Of a DNA stretch of 64,000 nt, positions 45,335 through 54,616 are shown one piece after another. Made by a program: the position numbers and the translations under genes. The stretch comes from an uncultured Flavobacteriales bacterium (GTDB lineage Bacteria; Bacteroidota; Bacteroidia; CAIKAF01). Position 1 is the first letter of the stretch, and every line of letters starts with the position of its first letter. The notes under the pieces were generated by a model. That model made no database searches. It saw only the letters and a program-made list of their open reading frames with translations, and was not told the origin of the DNA. The stretch lies in assembly GCA_903837495.1 (NCBI GenBank), contig CAILUT010000023.1, positions 1 through 64,000 of the forward strand, read 5' to 3'.

Positions 45335-46021
45335 TTAAAACTCGAATTTATAGCCCACCCCTTTAACGGTGCGGATGTAATCGTCGCCGAGTTTTTCGCG
45401 CAGCTTGCGGATGTGAACATCGATGGTGCGGTCGCCAACCACCACGTCTTCGCCCCAAACCAACTTCAAAATTTTATCGCGGCTAAATACCTTGCCGGGT
45501 TTTGAAGCCAACAAAAACAGCAATTCAAATTCTTTTTTGGGCAGCTGTTGAACCTGTTGGTCTTTTTCGACGGTGTAGGATTCGCGGTTTATGATTAAAC
45601 TGCCAATCACCAAGCGTTCGGCTGTTAGGCTGTCGTCGGGATTCTGAATTCGGCGCAGCAAGGCCGCTACTCGCGAGGTTAGAACCCGGGGTTTAATGGG
45701 CTTGGTTATGTAGTCGTCGGCACCGGCATCAAATCCAGCAATCTGTGAATAATCTTCGCCCCGGGCAGTTAAAAAAGCAACCAAAGTATGGGCCAGCGAT
45801 TCATGGCTGCGAATCATTCGGCAGGTTTCAATCCCGTCCATGTCGGGCATCATAACATCTAAAAGAATCAAATGGGGCTTAAATTCCAATGCCTTAGTAA
45901 GGGCCGAGCGGCCGTTTGCACAAACCTCGACCTCGTAGCCTTCGCGACGCAAGTTAAATCCAATGAAATCTAAGATGTCAGGCTCATCGTCAACCAACAA
46001 AATGCGTAGAGAATCGCTCAT
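45335..46021 (-). CDS. PhoB/OmpR-family response regulator
   Basis: Receiver (ILLVDDEPDILD, LILLDVMMPDMDG) and winged helix (VFSRDKILKLVWGEDVVVGDRTIDVHIRKLREKLG). Confidence 0.93.
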   Translation of the reverse strand: MSDSLRILLVDDEPDILDFIGFNLRREGYEVEVCANGRSALTKALEFKPHLILLDVMMPDMDGIETCRMIRSHESLAHTLVAFLTARGEDYSQIAGFDAGADDYITKPIKPRVLTSRVAALLRRIQNPDDSLTAERLVIGSLIINRESYTVEKDQQVQQLPKKEFELLFLLASKPGKVFSRDKILKLVWGEDVVVGDRTIDVHIRKLREKLGDDYIRTVKGVGYKFEF

Positions 46022-46079
46022 GAACAAAAAATTTTCAACAAAGGAACAGAAGACAGGTTAAGCAAAGATTAAATCTAAT

Positions 46080-46313
46080 TTAATAAAGAACCAAGATTCG
46101 GAATTGCTTGGATTCAAAATTTAATATAGACAACACCCCATTTTCATATTCCAATGTACGGAATTCAATCCAAGCAGGGGGCAAAATCCAGCCCAATTGC
46201 AGCTCCCTTTTTTGGCTTTTGATGCGGCCAAATCCTTGGGTTTTTTTAAGTGCCGATGCGTCAGACCAAACAACGGGCTGAAAACCATAGGTTTGCCCTA
46301 AAAATATGAACAT
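46080..46313 (-). CDS. Possible small hypothetical protein (77 aa)
   Basis: Non-overlapping ORF with a TATTTTTG box upstream on the minus strand. Confidence 0.3.
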   Translation of the reverse strand: MFIFLGQTYGFQPVVWSDASALKKTQGFGRIKSQKRELQLGWILPPAWIEFRTLEYENGVLSILNFESKQFRILVLY

Positions 46314-46358
46314 AAAAAAGTTGATAATTACCTATTGCAAAAATAGATTCCTTTGCTC

Positions 46359-46366
46359 TAAATTTG
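46359..46366 (+). promoter_or_regulatory. Bacteroidota -7 box (TAAATTTG), with TTG 21 nt upstream
   Basis: TTG at 46335-46337, N21, TAAATTTG, upstream of 46393 ORF. Confidence 0.6.
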
Positions 46367-46392
46367 CAGAAATACTAGAAACCTAATCTACT

Positions 46393-46608
46393 ATGAATGT
46401 CCAATTAACTCGCATTGACACGCCTTATTCGTTCCAAACCCAGGAACGTATTCCGCACCTTGCCGGAAAACAAAATTCAACAGACGCAGACGATGCGTTT
46501 TTTGAAGAGGAGGAAGACGACGATTTGGACGGCGATTTGGACTTTTTGGACGACGACGACGACGACGAGGATTTTGACGATTTTGGCGGAGAAGACGATT
46601 TCTATTGA
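46393..46608 (+). CDS. Small protein with strongly acidic Asp/Glu C-terminal tail (71 aa)
   Basis: MNVQLTRIDTPYSFQTQERIPHLAGKQNSTDADDAFFEEEEDDDLDGDLDFLDDDDDDEDFDDFGGEDDFY; promoter upstream. Confidence 0.65.
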   Translation: MNVQLTRIDTPYSFQTQERIPHLAGKQNSTDADDAFFEEEEDDDLDGDLDFLDDDDDDEDFDDFGGEDDFY

Positions 46609-46733
46609 TGGAATGGGTTGGGCCTTTTTAAAAGGGCGCTAAACATCTTTTTTGAATGTCCAGGAAATAGGGCTTTGAAAATCCCATTGGGATGCATTTT
46701 TTTTAGGTTTGCAGGCGTTTTTTGTGGAGCTGG

Positions 46734-46879
46734 CTGCGGGCGGGATTGAGCTAGGTAGCCCGCAATGCCGGCTTGGTTGCTGCCCCTGTGCTGCGCAGGC
46801 GACCTTGGGAGCCCGCGCAAAGCCAGAGGGCAGCCCAAGGCGGCAGCGGACTACCTGCGAAAGCCCGAAAACCCGCCCC
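46734..46879 (+). repeat. Dispersed rod-hairpin repeat, copy D
   Basis: CTGCGGGCGGGATTGAGCTAGGTAG...GCGCAGGCGACCTTGGGAGCCCGCGC...CTACCTGCGAAAGCCCGAAAACCCGCCCC. Confidence 0.9.
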
Positions 46880-46945
46880 AATCAAAAAACACCCCAGCTG
46901 CATGCATTTCTATATCTTTGCTTTACAAAATAAATCGTACACATT

Positions 46946-48847
46946 ATGATTCACCTAGATGAAAAGGATGAGTTAGCCGGAGGATCACAGCCCATTGCCG
47001 CGTCGGAACCTGCTGATAATGCCGCCAACATGCCCACTGTTGCTGATGATTTGGGTGAGGTCGAAGAACTGGAAATTGAACTGGAAAATGCCGAATCGGA
47101 AGACGAGGCCGATATTCAAACGGAAGACGAAGATTTTTCGGGGAAAGCTCCCGAATTGGTGTATTCCTGGCTGAAAACCCATCAGGATGAAACCCAACTC
47201 TGGCAGCACCGCCGAGCCTATCAGCCCCTGCGCCTGCGCGTGAACGAACTTTTTGAGGAAGATCGACAGCAAAAATTAAGGTCGTTTATGGCCTTAGACG
47301 AGGTTGAAGAGGCCGATTTTGTGTACGAACCCGCCGATATCTTAAAGGAACTTCGAAAATTGTCCAAACAATTTGGCGAGGCCTTGAACCGCATTCGAAA
47401 GCAAACCGAAAACGAACTGAACGCCAATTTGCTGGCTAAAAAAGATTTGCTGGACGAATTGCGGGCGGTAATCAGCGACGAATCCGACATCAAAAAAGCC
47501 ATTCAAAAGTTCCGCGTGCTGTTGAAACGCTGGAAAGAAATTGGCAGCATTCCCAGCCGTGAGGCCGATGAGGTGTACAAAAACTACCGGCATTTCAATA
47601 AAATGTTCTTTGATTTTCTGCGCATCAACCATGAATTGTCCCAAATGGACATTCAAAAGGTGCAGCAATTGCGCGAGGAACTCATTCAGCAAGCCGAGCG
47701 GTTGGCCGATGAACCTTCAATAAACCAAAGCCTGCAACGTCTGTTGACCTTGCGGAAAGACTGGCGCGAGGCCGGATACCTGCCCGACGACCTAGACCAA
47801 GCGCTCTTTGAACGGTTTAAAACCGCTTGCGATGCCGTTTACGCCCGCCGGGACGCCCACCACAAAGAACAAGACGAAATCCGCGCCGCCCATTTGCTGG
47901 CCAAAACCGCCCTGCTTGAACAGGTTAAATCGCTCGCAATACAGGAGTACAGCAGCCTGAACGATTGGAAAAAGGCCGAAGAACAATTCCAACTGCTGGA
48001 CGCCGATTGGAGGAAAATAGGGCCCGTGCCACGGGCACAAAGCAATTCCATTTGGGCCGAGTTTCTGGAAGCCAAAAAACAGTTCTTTAAGCAACGAAAC
48101 CGAATATACAAGGAACAGCAAGCCCGATATGCCGAAGGACTCAAGGCCAAAATGGCCCTGATTGAAGAGGCCGAAGCCCTGAAAGACAGCACGCAGTGGA
48201 AGGAAACCATCGAGAAAATTAAGGCCCTGCAACAACGATGGAAAGCCAGTCCGCCCGTTGACCGCAAGCGCTCCGATGCCCTGTGGAGCCGCTTTCGGGC
48301 TGCCTGCGACGCTTTTTTTGAGGCCAAGAAAGGCTACTTCGACGGGCAATCGGACCGCGAACAGGCTCATTTGCAGCAAAAACAGGCTCTGCTTGCCGAA
48401 CTGCAAGCCAGCAGCCCAGAATCTGAGCTGGACGGGCAGGCCCTGCTCTCCGAACTTCAGAAAAAATGGGAGGCCATTGGCTACGTGCCCTTGAACGAAA
48501 AAAAGAACATCGAAACCGAGTGGGAAACCGCCGTTGCGGCCTTGCGGCAGCGGCTGGGAATTGACCCCGAACGGCAAGCAAAAATGGCCTACAAAGAAAA
48601 GCTGGAGGCCATGGACGACAAAAAATTGCTCGACGAACGCCGCTTTTTGGGTGGCAAATCCAAGCAAATTCAAGACGAAATTATTCAAATTGAAAACAGC
48701 TTGGAACGCTTTATCAACGCCAAAGGCAATGAATCGTTTTTGAAGCCCCACAAACTGCGCATTCAGCGCTTACGCACAGAACATGAGGGCGTTGAGTCGC
48801 GCCGTCAGCAAATTAAAGTGCTGGTAAAACAACGCGGGTTGAACTAA
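46946..48847 (+). CDS. DUF349 repeat protein
   Basis: 633 aa, repeated ~70-aa W-K-IG-VPR units (LLKRWKEIGSIPSREADEVYKNYRHFNKMFFDF; DWRKIGPVPRAQSNSIWAEFLEAKKQFF). Confidence 0.85.
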   Translation: MIHLDEKDELAGGSQPIAASEPADNAANMPTVADDLGEVEELEIELENAESEDEADIQTEDEDFSGKAPELVYSWLKTHQDETQLWQHRRAYQPLRLRVNELFEEDRQQKLRSFMALDEVEEADFVYEPADILKELRKLSKQFGEALNRIRKQTENELNANLLAKKDLLDELRAVISDESDIKKAIQKFRVLLKRWKEIGSIPSREADEVYKNYRHFNKMFFDFLRINHELSQMDIQKVQQLREELIQQAERLADEPSINQSLQRLLTLRKDWREAGYLPDDLDQALFERFKTACDAVYARRDAHHKEQDEIRAAHLLAKTALLEQVKSLAIQEYSSLNDWKKAEEQFQLLDADWRKIGPVPRAQSNSIWAEFLEAKKQFFKQRNRIYKEQQARYAEGLKAKMALIEEAEALKDSTQWKETIEKIKALQQRWKASPPVDRKRSDALWSRFRAACDAFFEAKKGYFDGQSDREQAHLQQKQALLAELQASSPESELDGQALLSELQKKWEAIGYVPLNEKKNIETEWETAVAALRQRLGIDPERQAKMAYKEKLEAMDDKKLLDERRFLGGKSKQIQDEIIQIENSLERFINAKGNESFLKPHKLRIQRLRTEHEGVESRRQQIKVLVKQRGLN

Positions 48848-48898
48848 TTTCTCCCCCGATTTCCAGAGGTGGAACTCTGGTTTTTGGTTTTGGTTTTT

Positions 48899-49043
48899 GG
48901 GCGGTGGCCGGGCTTTCGCCGGTAGTCCGCTGCGCAACCTGTTTGCCCCAGCGGCTTTACGCGGGCTCCCAAGGTCGCCTGCGCAGCACGCGGGGCAATG
49001 CAGGTTTCGCCTTGCGGGCAACCGGGCTCAATCCCTACCGCAG
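48899..49043 (-). repeat. Dispersed rod-hairpin repeat, copy F
   Basis: Reverse complement CTGCGGTAGGGATTGAGCCCGGTTG...GCGCAGGCGACCTTGGGAGCCCGCGT...CTACCGGCGAAAGCCCGGCCACCGCCC. Confidence 0.9.
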
Positions 49044-49286
49044 CCCCCCTCAATCTTAAAACCACATTTAATAATCCTGCGGGGTTCCCCTGCAAAAAAA
49101 ATTGGCCGCCTGCCCTTTTTTGCTTGCCTGCATTGAATTCGGTCGTGCATGCATTTCCAAAATCCCATCGAAAAAATGGGATAGGCTTTCCTAAATAAAA
49201 TGCAGCAAACGGACCGCGCAAAAAACCCAGCACCAACAAAACTCCGAATTCCTGCCGAAAAGCAGCCCCATTAGGCCCAAACCCTT

Positions 49287-50213
49287 TTACACTCCCTTAA
49301 CCTCGGTCTTTTCTATGCCTTCATTTCCCAAAACCATTCCCGATGTCTTTTCCCGCCCATGCATCACCACATTCATGTATGGCAGCGCAATTTCAATGCC
49401 TTCTTGATCAAAACGCAGTTTAATCAGCTTGTTCATGTCCATCAGGTACTCGAAACTTTTCCGCGAGTCTGCCGCCGAAATGTAGGCCCGAATCATCATG
49501 CCTGAACTGCTTAAATTTCGGCAAAAAATATCCAGCTTAGGTTTCCCCTCTTCGATTTCTTCTTCCGTTCGAATGTCCACAAACAAAGGATGTTTAACGG
49601 CCTCCTCTTCAATAATCGCCATCGCTTTTACCAAATCGGCAGAATAGGGTAGGGTTACCTCAAAAAACCGAATCATGGCGTCTTCGTTCATGCTTCGGTT
49701 GATGATGATTTGGGTGGAAATTTCGGTGTTGGGAATTACCACCCTTTTTAATTCGTAATTCCGAATCACCGTATGCCTCAAAGTGATGTCTTCAACGGTT
49801 CCTTTGTAATTTTCGTTGGTTCCCACCTCAATAATATCCCCAATGCGAAAGGGCTTGAACGCCACAATCATGATGCCGTTTATGATGTTCGAAAACGCGG
49901 TTTGGCTCGCAAAACCAATAATGGCCGCCAATATACCCGCCCCAGCAAACAAGGTTACCGCTACCTGCCGAAACCCCGGAATAACAAACACAATGTTAAA
50001 GGCAGCCCCAATAAATATGATAAAGGTTAAGGCGTTTTTTAGAAAATTGTAGGCCGTGGGGTCCACATTGATGCGGGCCGATTCCCGTTTCAAATACGAA
50101 CCCAAGGTGTACCGCATTATTTTGTTGATGGCCACGGCAAGGGCCACAATCACCGCCACTTTAATCACCGCCTTGTAGGGTTCCAGCGTAGCTAAAAGAC
50201 TCTCTGAAATCAT
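49287..50213 (-). CDS. MscS-family small-conductance mechanosensitive channel
   Basis: AGILAAIIGFASQTAFSNIINGIMIVAFKPFRIGDIIEVG, VVIPNTEISTQIIINRS. Confidence 0.92.
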   Translation of the reverse strand: MISESLLATLEPYKAVIKVAVIVALAVAINKIMRYTLGSYLKRESARINVDPTAYNFLKNALTFIIFIGAAFNIVFVIPGFRQVAVTLFAGAGILAAIIGFASQTAFSNIINGIMIVAFKPFRIGDIIEVGTNENYKGTVEDITLRHTVIRNYELKRVVIPNTEISTQIIINRSMNEDAMIRFFEVTLPYSADLVKAMAIIEEEAVKHPLFVDIRTEEEIEEGKPKLDIFCRNLSSSGMMIRAYISAADSRKSFEYLMDMNKLIKLRFDQEGIEIALPYMNVVMHGREKTSGMVLGNEGIEKTEVKGV

Positions 50214-50296
50214 GGCAGCAAAGGTAGGCAATAGCTCCGACAGTTGGCTTGGGCCTTGGGTTAAAATACGTCAAGAAAGGCCGAGGGTTCTTGAAT

Positions 50297-51049
50297 TCAG
50301 CTTTTGTTCAGCCGCCGAAGCCGCCTGTATTTTTCCCCTGCCTCCCAAGCGTTGATGCCCGCGATCTGCCATCCGGCCTGCCCATCTAAAAATCCACCCA
50401 ACCAAATGTAATCTCGAACCCAACGAATGCCGGCATGCAGGTACGGACGAAAAACCGATGCGGTCTTCCCCTGGCTTTTCATGGCTTGGGCCGCTATGCC
50501 CGCAAATCGATCGGCCTGCTGCCGGTGTTCCTTTGCTCCCTTAAACGAAAAATGAAGTATATGCCCTTTTAGCCACTGTTCCGAGTCTTTTTCCCTGCAC
50601 TCCCAGCGGTCGTGCGGATTGGTGCCCGTCCATCTCCCCGCCTGTTTCTTCCAAAGCCTCAGTTTTCGGTCCGGATACCAAGCCCCATGTCGAATAGGCT
50701 GCTCTCCGTAGTGGTTCAGCCGCCTCCAACCGTAAGCCGCTTTCTTCGCAGCCTGCTGTTTCAAGGCGGCTATTTCGGTGCGTGCCTCGGCATCCAGGCG
50801 CTCGTCGGCGTCCAACGACAGCACCCAGTCGTGTTGAGCCAGCTGAGCCGCGGCGTTTTTTTGTTCTATGTGGCCCTTAAAGGGCCTGTGCACCACCCGG
50901 GCACCCAACGATTCGGCCAGAGCCTGCGTTCCGTCGGTTGAACCTGAATCCACCACCAGCATTTCGTCGGCCAAACCGGCCACCGATTTCAGGCAATCGC
51001 CCAGTTTTTCGGCCTCGTTCAGGGTGATGACAACCAGGCTGATGTGCAT
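50297..51049 (-). CDS. Family 2 glycosyltransferase (WaaE/KdtX-like)
   Basis: ISLVVITLNEAEKLGDCLKSV, MLVVDSGSTDGT, WVLSLDADERLD. Confidence 0.9.
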   Translation of the reverse strand: MHISLVVITLNEAEKLGDCLKSVAGLADEMLVVDSGSTDGTQALAESLGARVVHRPFKGHIEQKNAAAQLAQHDWVLSLDADERLDAEARTEIAALKQQAAKKAAYGWRRLNHYGEQPIRHGAWYPDRKLRLWKKQAGRWTGTNPHDRWECREKDSEQWLKGHILHFSFKGAKEHRQQADRFAGIAAQAMKSQGKTASVFRPYLHAGIRWVRDYIWLGGFLDGQAGWQIAGINAWEAGEKYRRLRRLNKS

Positions 51050-52116
51050 TACCGGGCAGCTAAGCGGTGGGCTATTTCCATGACCGAAACGGCCAGATCG
51101 CTAAAATAAACAGCCGCCGGGTTGGAATCATCTAAGGCGGCGGGCAGGCCCCGGTCGCCCGACTCCCGTATGCCTTGAACCAAAGGTATTTGAGCCAAGA
51201 GCGGAATGTTCAGCTCGGCGGCCAACTTGGCCGCACCGCCTTCTCCAAAAATAAAGTACTTGTTTTCTGGAAGTTCTAGGGGAGTAAACCAGGCCATGTT
51301 TTCCACCAGGCCCAAAACCGGCACCTGAATGTTGGGCATTTGAAACATGGCTACGCCTTTTCGTGCATCGGCCAGGGCCACTTCTTGGGGAGTGCTAACA
51401 ACAATCACGCCCGAGAGCGGCAGCAGTTGAACCAGGCTTAAATGAATGTCGCCGGTGCCCGGCGGCAAATCCAGAATCAAAAAATCCAGTTCGCCCCAGG
51501 CGGCCTCGGTAATCATTTGAGTCAGGGCTTTGCTGGCCATGGGGCCTCTCCAGGCAACCGCTTGGTCGTCGCCGGCAAAAAAGCCAATGCTCAGCATTTT
51601 TATTCCGTAGTTTTCAACGGGTTCAATCAAAGAACGGCCTTGCTCGTCTTGAACCAGATTTGGCCGCACGTATTTGGTGTCCAGCATGAGCGGCACGGAT
51701 GGGCCGTAAATATCGGCATCTAAAATGCCCACCCTGCTGCCAAGTCGGCTCAGCGCCGCCGCTAGGTTTACCGCCACGGTCGATTTCCCCACTCCGCCTT
51801 TGCCTGAGGCCACGGCAATAACGCGCTTTACTCCGGGCAGCACCTTGCGTTCCTGGGCTCGGGCTTGGGAGTTCACCAAAAAATGGACTTGCAGCTGCAC
51901 CGAATCGGGTCGGAAAGGACTCAGAGCCTTGGAAATATCGGCCTCAATTTTCTTTTTAACGTGCAGGGCCGGGTTGGTAATTTCAAGGTCAATGGCCCAG
52001 TGGCTTTCGGTGGCATCGATGCGTTTTACCCGTCCGGCCTCCACCAAGTTTTTACCGGTGGCGGGGTCCAAAACCCCCATTAAGGCTTGTTCAATTTGAA
52101 TGTGTCGTTCGTTCAT
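51049..52116 (-). CDS. mrp: Mrp/NBP35-family iron-sulfur carrier P-loop ATPase
   Basis: VIAVASGKGGVGKSTVAVNLA, DADIYGPSVP, LDFLILDLPPGTGDIHLSL. Confidence 0.93.
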   Translation of the reverse strand: MNERHIQIEQALMGVLDPATGKNLVEAGRVKRIDATESHWAIDLEITNPALHVKKKIEADISKALSPFRPDSVQLQVHFLVNSQARAQERKVLPGVKRVIAVASGKGGVGKSTVAVNLAAALSRLGSRVGILDADIYGPSVPLMLDTKYVRPNLVQDEQGRSLIEPVENYGIKMLSIGFFAGDDQAVAWRGPMASKALTQMITEAAWGELDFLILDLPPGTGDIHLSLVQLLPLSGVIVVSTPQEVALADARKGVAMFQMPNIQVPVLGLVENMAWFTPLELPENKYFIFGEGGAAKLAAELNIPLLAQIPLVQGIRESGDRGLPAALDDSNPAAVYFSDLAVSVMEIAHRLAAR

Positions 52117-52442
52117 AGCATAAGTTCAACGGATGGATCCCAAAAGAGTTTATTAAAACCGACAATGCAATGGTCTTTAACCAAAATGCCTTCGGCGTTC
52201 AGCAGCGCTTCCATGGCTCCGGGGCCCTCAAAATGGTGTTGGCCCGACAGCATGCCCGTTCGGTTTACCACGCGGTGGGCGGGCACGGGCGGTTGCACTT
52301 GGTGCGAGGCATTCATGGCCCAGCCAACGGTGCGGGCCGACTTCCCACTGCCCAAATACCGGGCAATGGCCCCGTAGCTGCTTACTCGGCCGGGCGGAAT
52401 CTGCCGCACCACCTGATGCACCAAATCAAAAAAATCATTCAA
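52113..52442 (-). CDS. Alkyltransferase-like (ATL) MGMT-domain protein lacking the acceptor Cys (PAHRV)
   Basis: QVVRQIPPGRVSSYGAIARYLGSGKSARTVGWAM...PVPAHRVVNRTGMLSG; probable TTG start overlaps trmB stop. Confidence 0.8.
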   Translation of the reverse strand: MNDFFDLVHQVVRQIPPGRVSSYGAIARYLGSGKSARTVGWAMNASHQVQPPVPAHRVVNRTGMLSGQHHFEGPGAMEALLNAEGILVKDHCIVGFNKLFWDPSVELML

Positions 52443-53118
52443 GGGGTTCGGTTCCAAGTTCAAAACAAAGGTAGTGAATGCGGCGGCCTTGTTCCAGCCA
52501 CATCGATTCATAAAAGGTGCGAATGCCCAATTCGGGGTGGTTTGGCCAGGCGGCATGCACATCGCGGAATTGGTGGAGAATGGGGAGATTTTGTTCTTGA
52601 ACCACTTGCAGGCTGTAGTCAAAAAGCTCGGGCGAATCCGTTTTCAGGTGAATTAAGGTCGAGGGCTTCATGCACCGGCGGTAGGTGGACAAAAATCGGG
52701 GCGAGGTCAGCCTTTTCATTGCCTTGCTGTCGCGCAGTTGGGGGTCGGGAAACACAATCCAGACCTGATCAATCTGGTCTTGCAGGGTAAAAAGTCGGTG
52801 CAGTTGACCAATGTGTTGCCGCACAAAAGCCACGTGTTTCCAATTTTTTTCTTGTGCGGTCAGGGCTCCACGCCAAAGTCGGGCGCCTTTCACGTCCATG
52901 CCCACAAAATTCCGTTCGGGGTACAGCTCGGCCAGGCCCACCGAGTATTCGCCACGGCCGCAAGCCAATTCCAGGGTAATGGGGTTTTGATTTCCAAAAA
53001 AATCCGTCCATTTCCCTTTCAGAGGAAACGAATCCGTGTTTATTTCATCAAAAGTAGGCTGAAACACATGCTCGAAGGTCGCATTTTCAGCAAACCGCTT
53101 TAATTTATTTTTACCCAT
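52435..53118 (-). CDS. trmB: tRNA (guanine-N7-)-methyltransferase
   Basis: LELACGRGEYSVGLAELYPERNFVGMDVKGARLW, FPDPQLRDSKAMKRLTSPRFL, HLKTDSPELFDYS. Confidence 0.93.
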   Translation of the reverse strand: MGKNKLKRFAENATFEHVFQPTFDEINTDSFPLKGKWTDFFGNQNPITLELACGRGEYSVGLAELYPERNFVGMDVKGARLWRGALTAQEKNWKHVAFVRQHIGQLHRLFTLQDQIDQVWIVFPDPQLRDSKAMKRLTSPRFLSTYRRCMKPSTLIHLKTDSPELFDYSLQVVQEQNLPILHQFRDVHAAWPNHPELGIRTFYESMWLEQGRRIHYLCFELGTEPLE

Positions 53119-53217
53119 ACGGGGGCAAAGATAGGCTGCTTCGGCAAAAAAAGGGGCTTTGAGGAAGGGTTCGGGCATTAGAAAAAAGCAAATCCAATTT
53201 CAGGGGTATTTTTTAGT

Positions 53218-53362
53218 GGGGCGGCTGCGGGCTTTCACCGGTTGTCCGCGGTTGTCGGGGGCTTCCCCAGCGGGCTTGCGGGGGCTCCCAAGGTCGCCTC
53301 CGCGCCTCGCGGGGCAGTCCCCGGCAGCCTTGCGGGCAACCCGGTTCAATCCCTGCCGCGGG
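53218..53362 (-). repeat. Dispersed rod-hairpin repeat, copy G
   Basis: Reverse complement CCGCGGCAGGGATTGAACCGGGTTG...GCGGAGGCGACCTTGGGAGCCCCCGC...CAACCGGTGAAAGCCCGCAGCCGCCCC. Confidence 0.92.
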
Positions 53363-53812
53363 CGGGGTACTGCCCTTGGCCACAAAAACATCTAAAACTG
53401 ATCAAGACCGAATGCGAACAGGCTCAGGGACTTAATCTAAGCTGCTGAAAATTATGTGCAGCCAAATCCGTTAAATATCAAGGGGTTGTGGTAAAAAGGT
53501 TGCGGTTGAACAGAAAAATGTTGTAGGCTTCCCTTAAATTGGACAGGTTGAAATCAAATTTTCCACCTTTTTTAGCTGCGATTTGGCGCAAGGAGTTTTC
53601 ACCACTTTTTATCTGGCTTGCTTTTTGATTTTATAAAGATCAAATTGGCATAGAACCAGCTAGCTTTAATTGCCAGGATCTCAAGGCCCCCAATCAATTT
53701 CGGTTAATTTAGGCAGACAAGGCGGCTGTAAATTATTGTTGACCTTATGCTTGAATATTAAGTAAGCTTTTCTTTACTTTGCTGTGGAGGCAAAAGCCAT
53801 TGATGTTCAAAA

Positions 53813-53998
53813 ATGAAATGCTCAGCGTTAATGAAAATTCTAAAGAAGAACGGTTGGTTTGCAATTTCTCAGAAAGGGTCTCATGTAAAGATGATGCATG
53901 CAGAGAGGCATAACGTATTAATTGTACCTAATCATGGAAGTGCGGAAGTCGGAAAAGGCTTGGAAAGGAAGATTCTCAAAGATGCTGGTATCAAATAA
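53813..53998 (+). CDS. hicA: HicA-family mRNA interferase toxin
   Basis: LMKILKKNGWFAISQKGSHVKMMHAERHNVLIVPNHGSAEVGKGLERKILKDAGI. Confidence 0.9.
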   Translation: MKCSALMKILKKNGWFAISQKGSHVKMMHAERHNVLIVPNHGSAEVGKGLERKILKDAGIK

Positions 53999-54016
53999 TT
54001 CCAATTTCTTGAAATC

Positions 54017-54406
54017 ATGAAACTTAAAAAGAAATTCAAATTTATTGTTGAGAAAACGGAAACAGGATTTTCAGCCTTTTCAGAGGATACGCCTGTTTAC
54101 ACAACCGGTAAAAACATAACGGAACTTCAAAACAACATTGTTGAGGCAATCGAACTTGCTTTTGATGCAACTCAACCCAAGTTTAGCAAGGAAAATGTGG
54201 AACTTGAAATGGATTTAAAACAATTCTTCAGCTATTACAAGGTCTTAAACTCAAGATACTTGGCCGAAAGAATTGGAATGAATCCAACCTTGTTCTCACA
54301 ATATGTGAATGGCCATAAAAAACCTTCTGCAAAACAAACAATAAGAATTCTTAATGGGTTGAATGAGATTGGTCGCGAGTTGGCAAACCTACAATTCACA
54401 GGATAA
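54017..54406 (+). CDS. hicB: HicB-family antitoxin with C-terminal HTH
   Basis: FIVEKTETGFSAFSEDTPVYTTGKNITELQNNIVEAIELAF, HTH LAERIGMNPTLFSQYVNGHKKPSAKQTIRIL; adjacent to hicA. Confidence 0.88.
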   Translation: MKLKKKFKFIVEKTETGFSAFSEDTPVYTTGKNITELQNNIVEAIELAFDATQPKFSKENVELEMDLKQFFSYYKVLNSRYLAERIGMNPTLFSQYVNGHKKPSAKQTIRILNGLNEIGRELANLQFTG

Positions 54407-54616
54407 TTCATAAATACCATACAGCCCAGCCTATTGACAGCCAATCTTTACAGCTGCCTTTTTTTCGGAACGATTCTGTGCGTAGTATTCATGCAACTTT
54501 TTACTTGTTTTGCCCTAATGCGGTTAAAAAGGTAATTTAGAGCGGCAAATGGCATTGAAATCGAATTGTTAGACGAACTGACGGTATAGGGCATTATATT
54601 AAACCACCATAGCTAC

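Noticed and set aside
53340-53362. Antisense of copy G contains CCGGTTCAATCCC, resembling a tRNA T-arm, suggesting a tRNA-derived SINE-like element
   Set aside because: Only copy G has TTCAATCCC; other copies read CTCAATCCC or CATCCC, and no D-arm, anticodon arm or acceptor stem fits.
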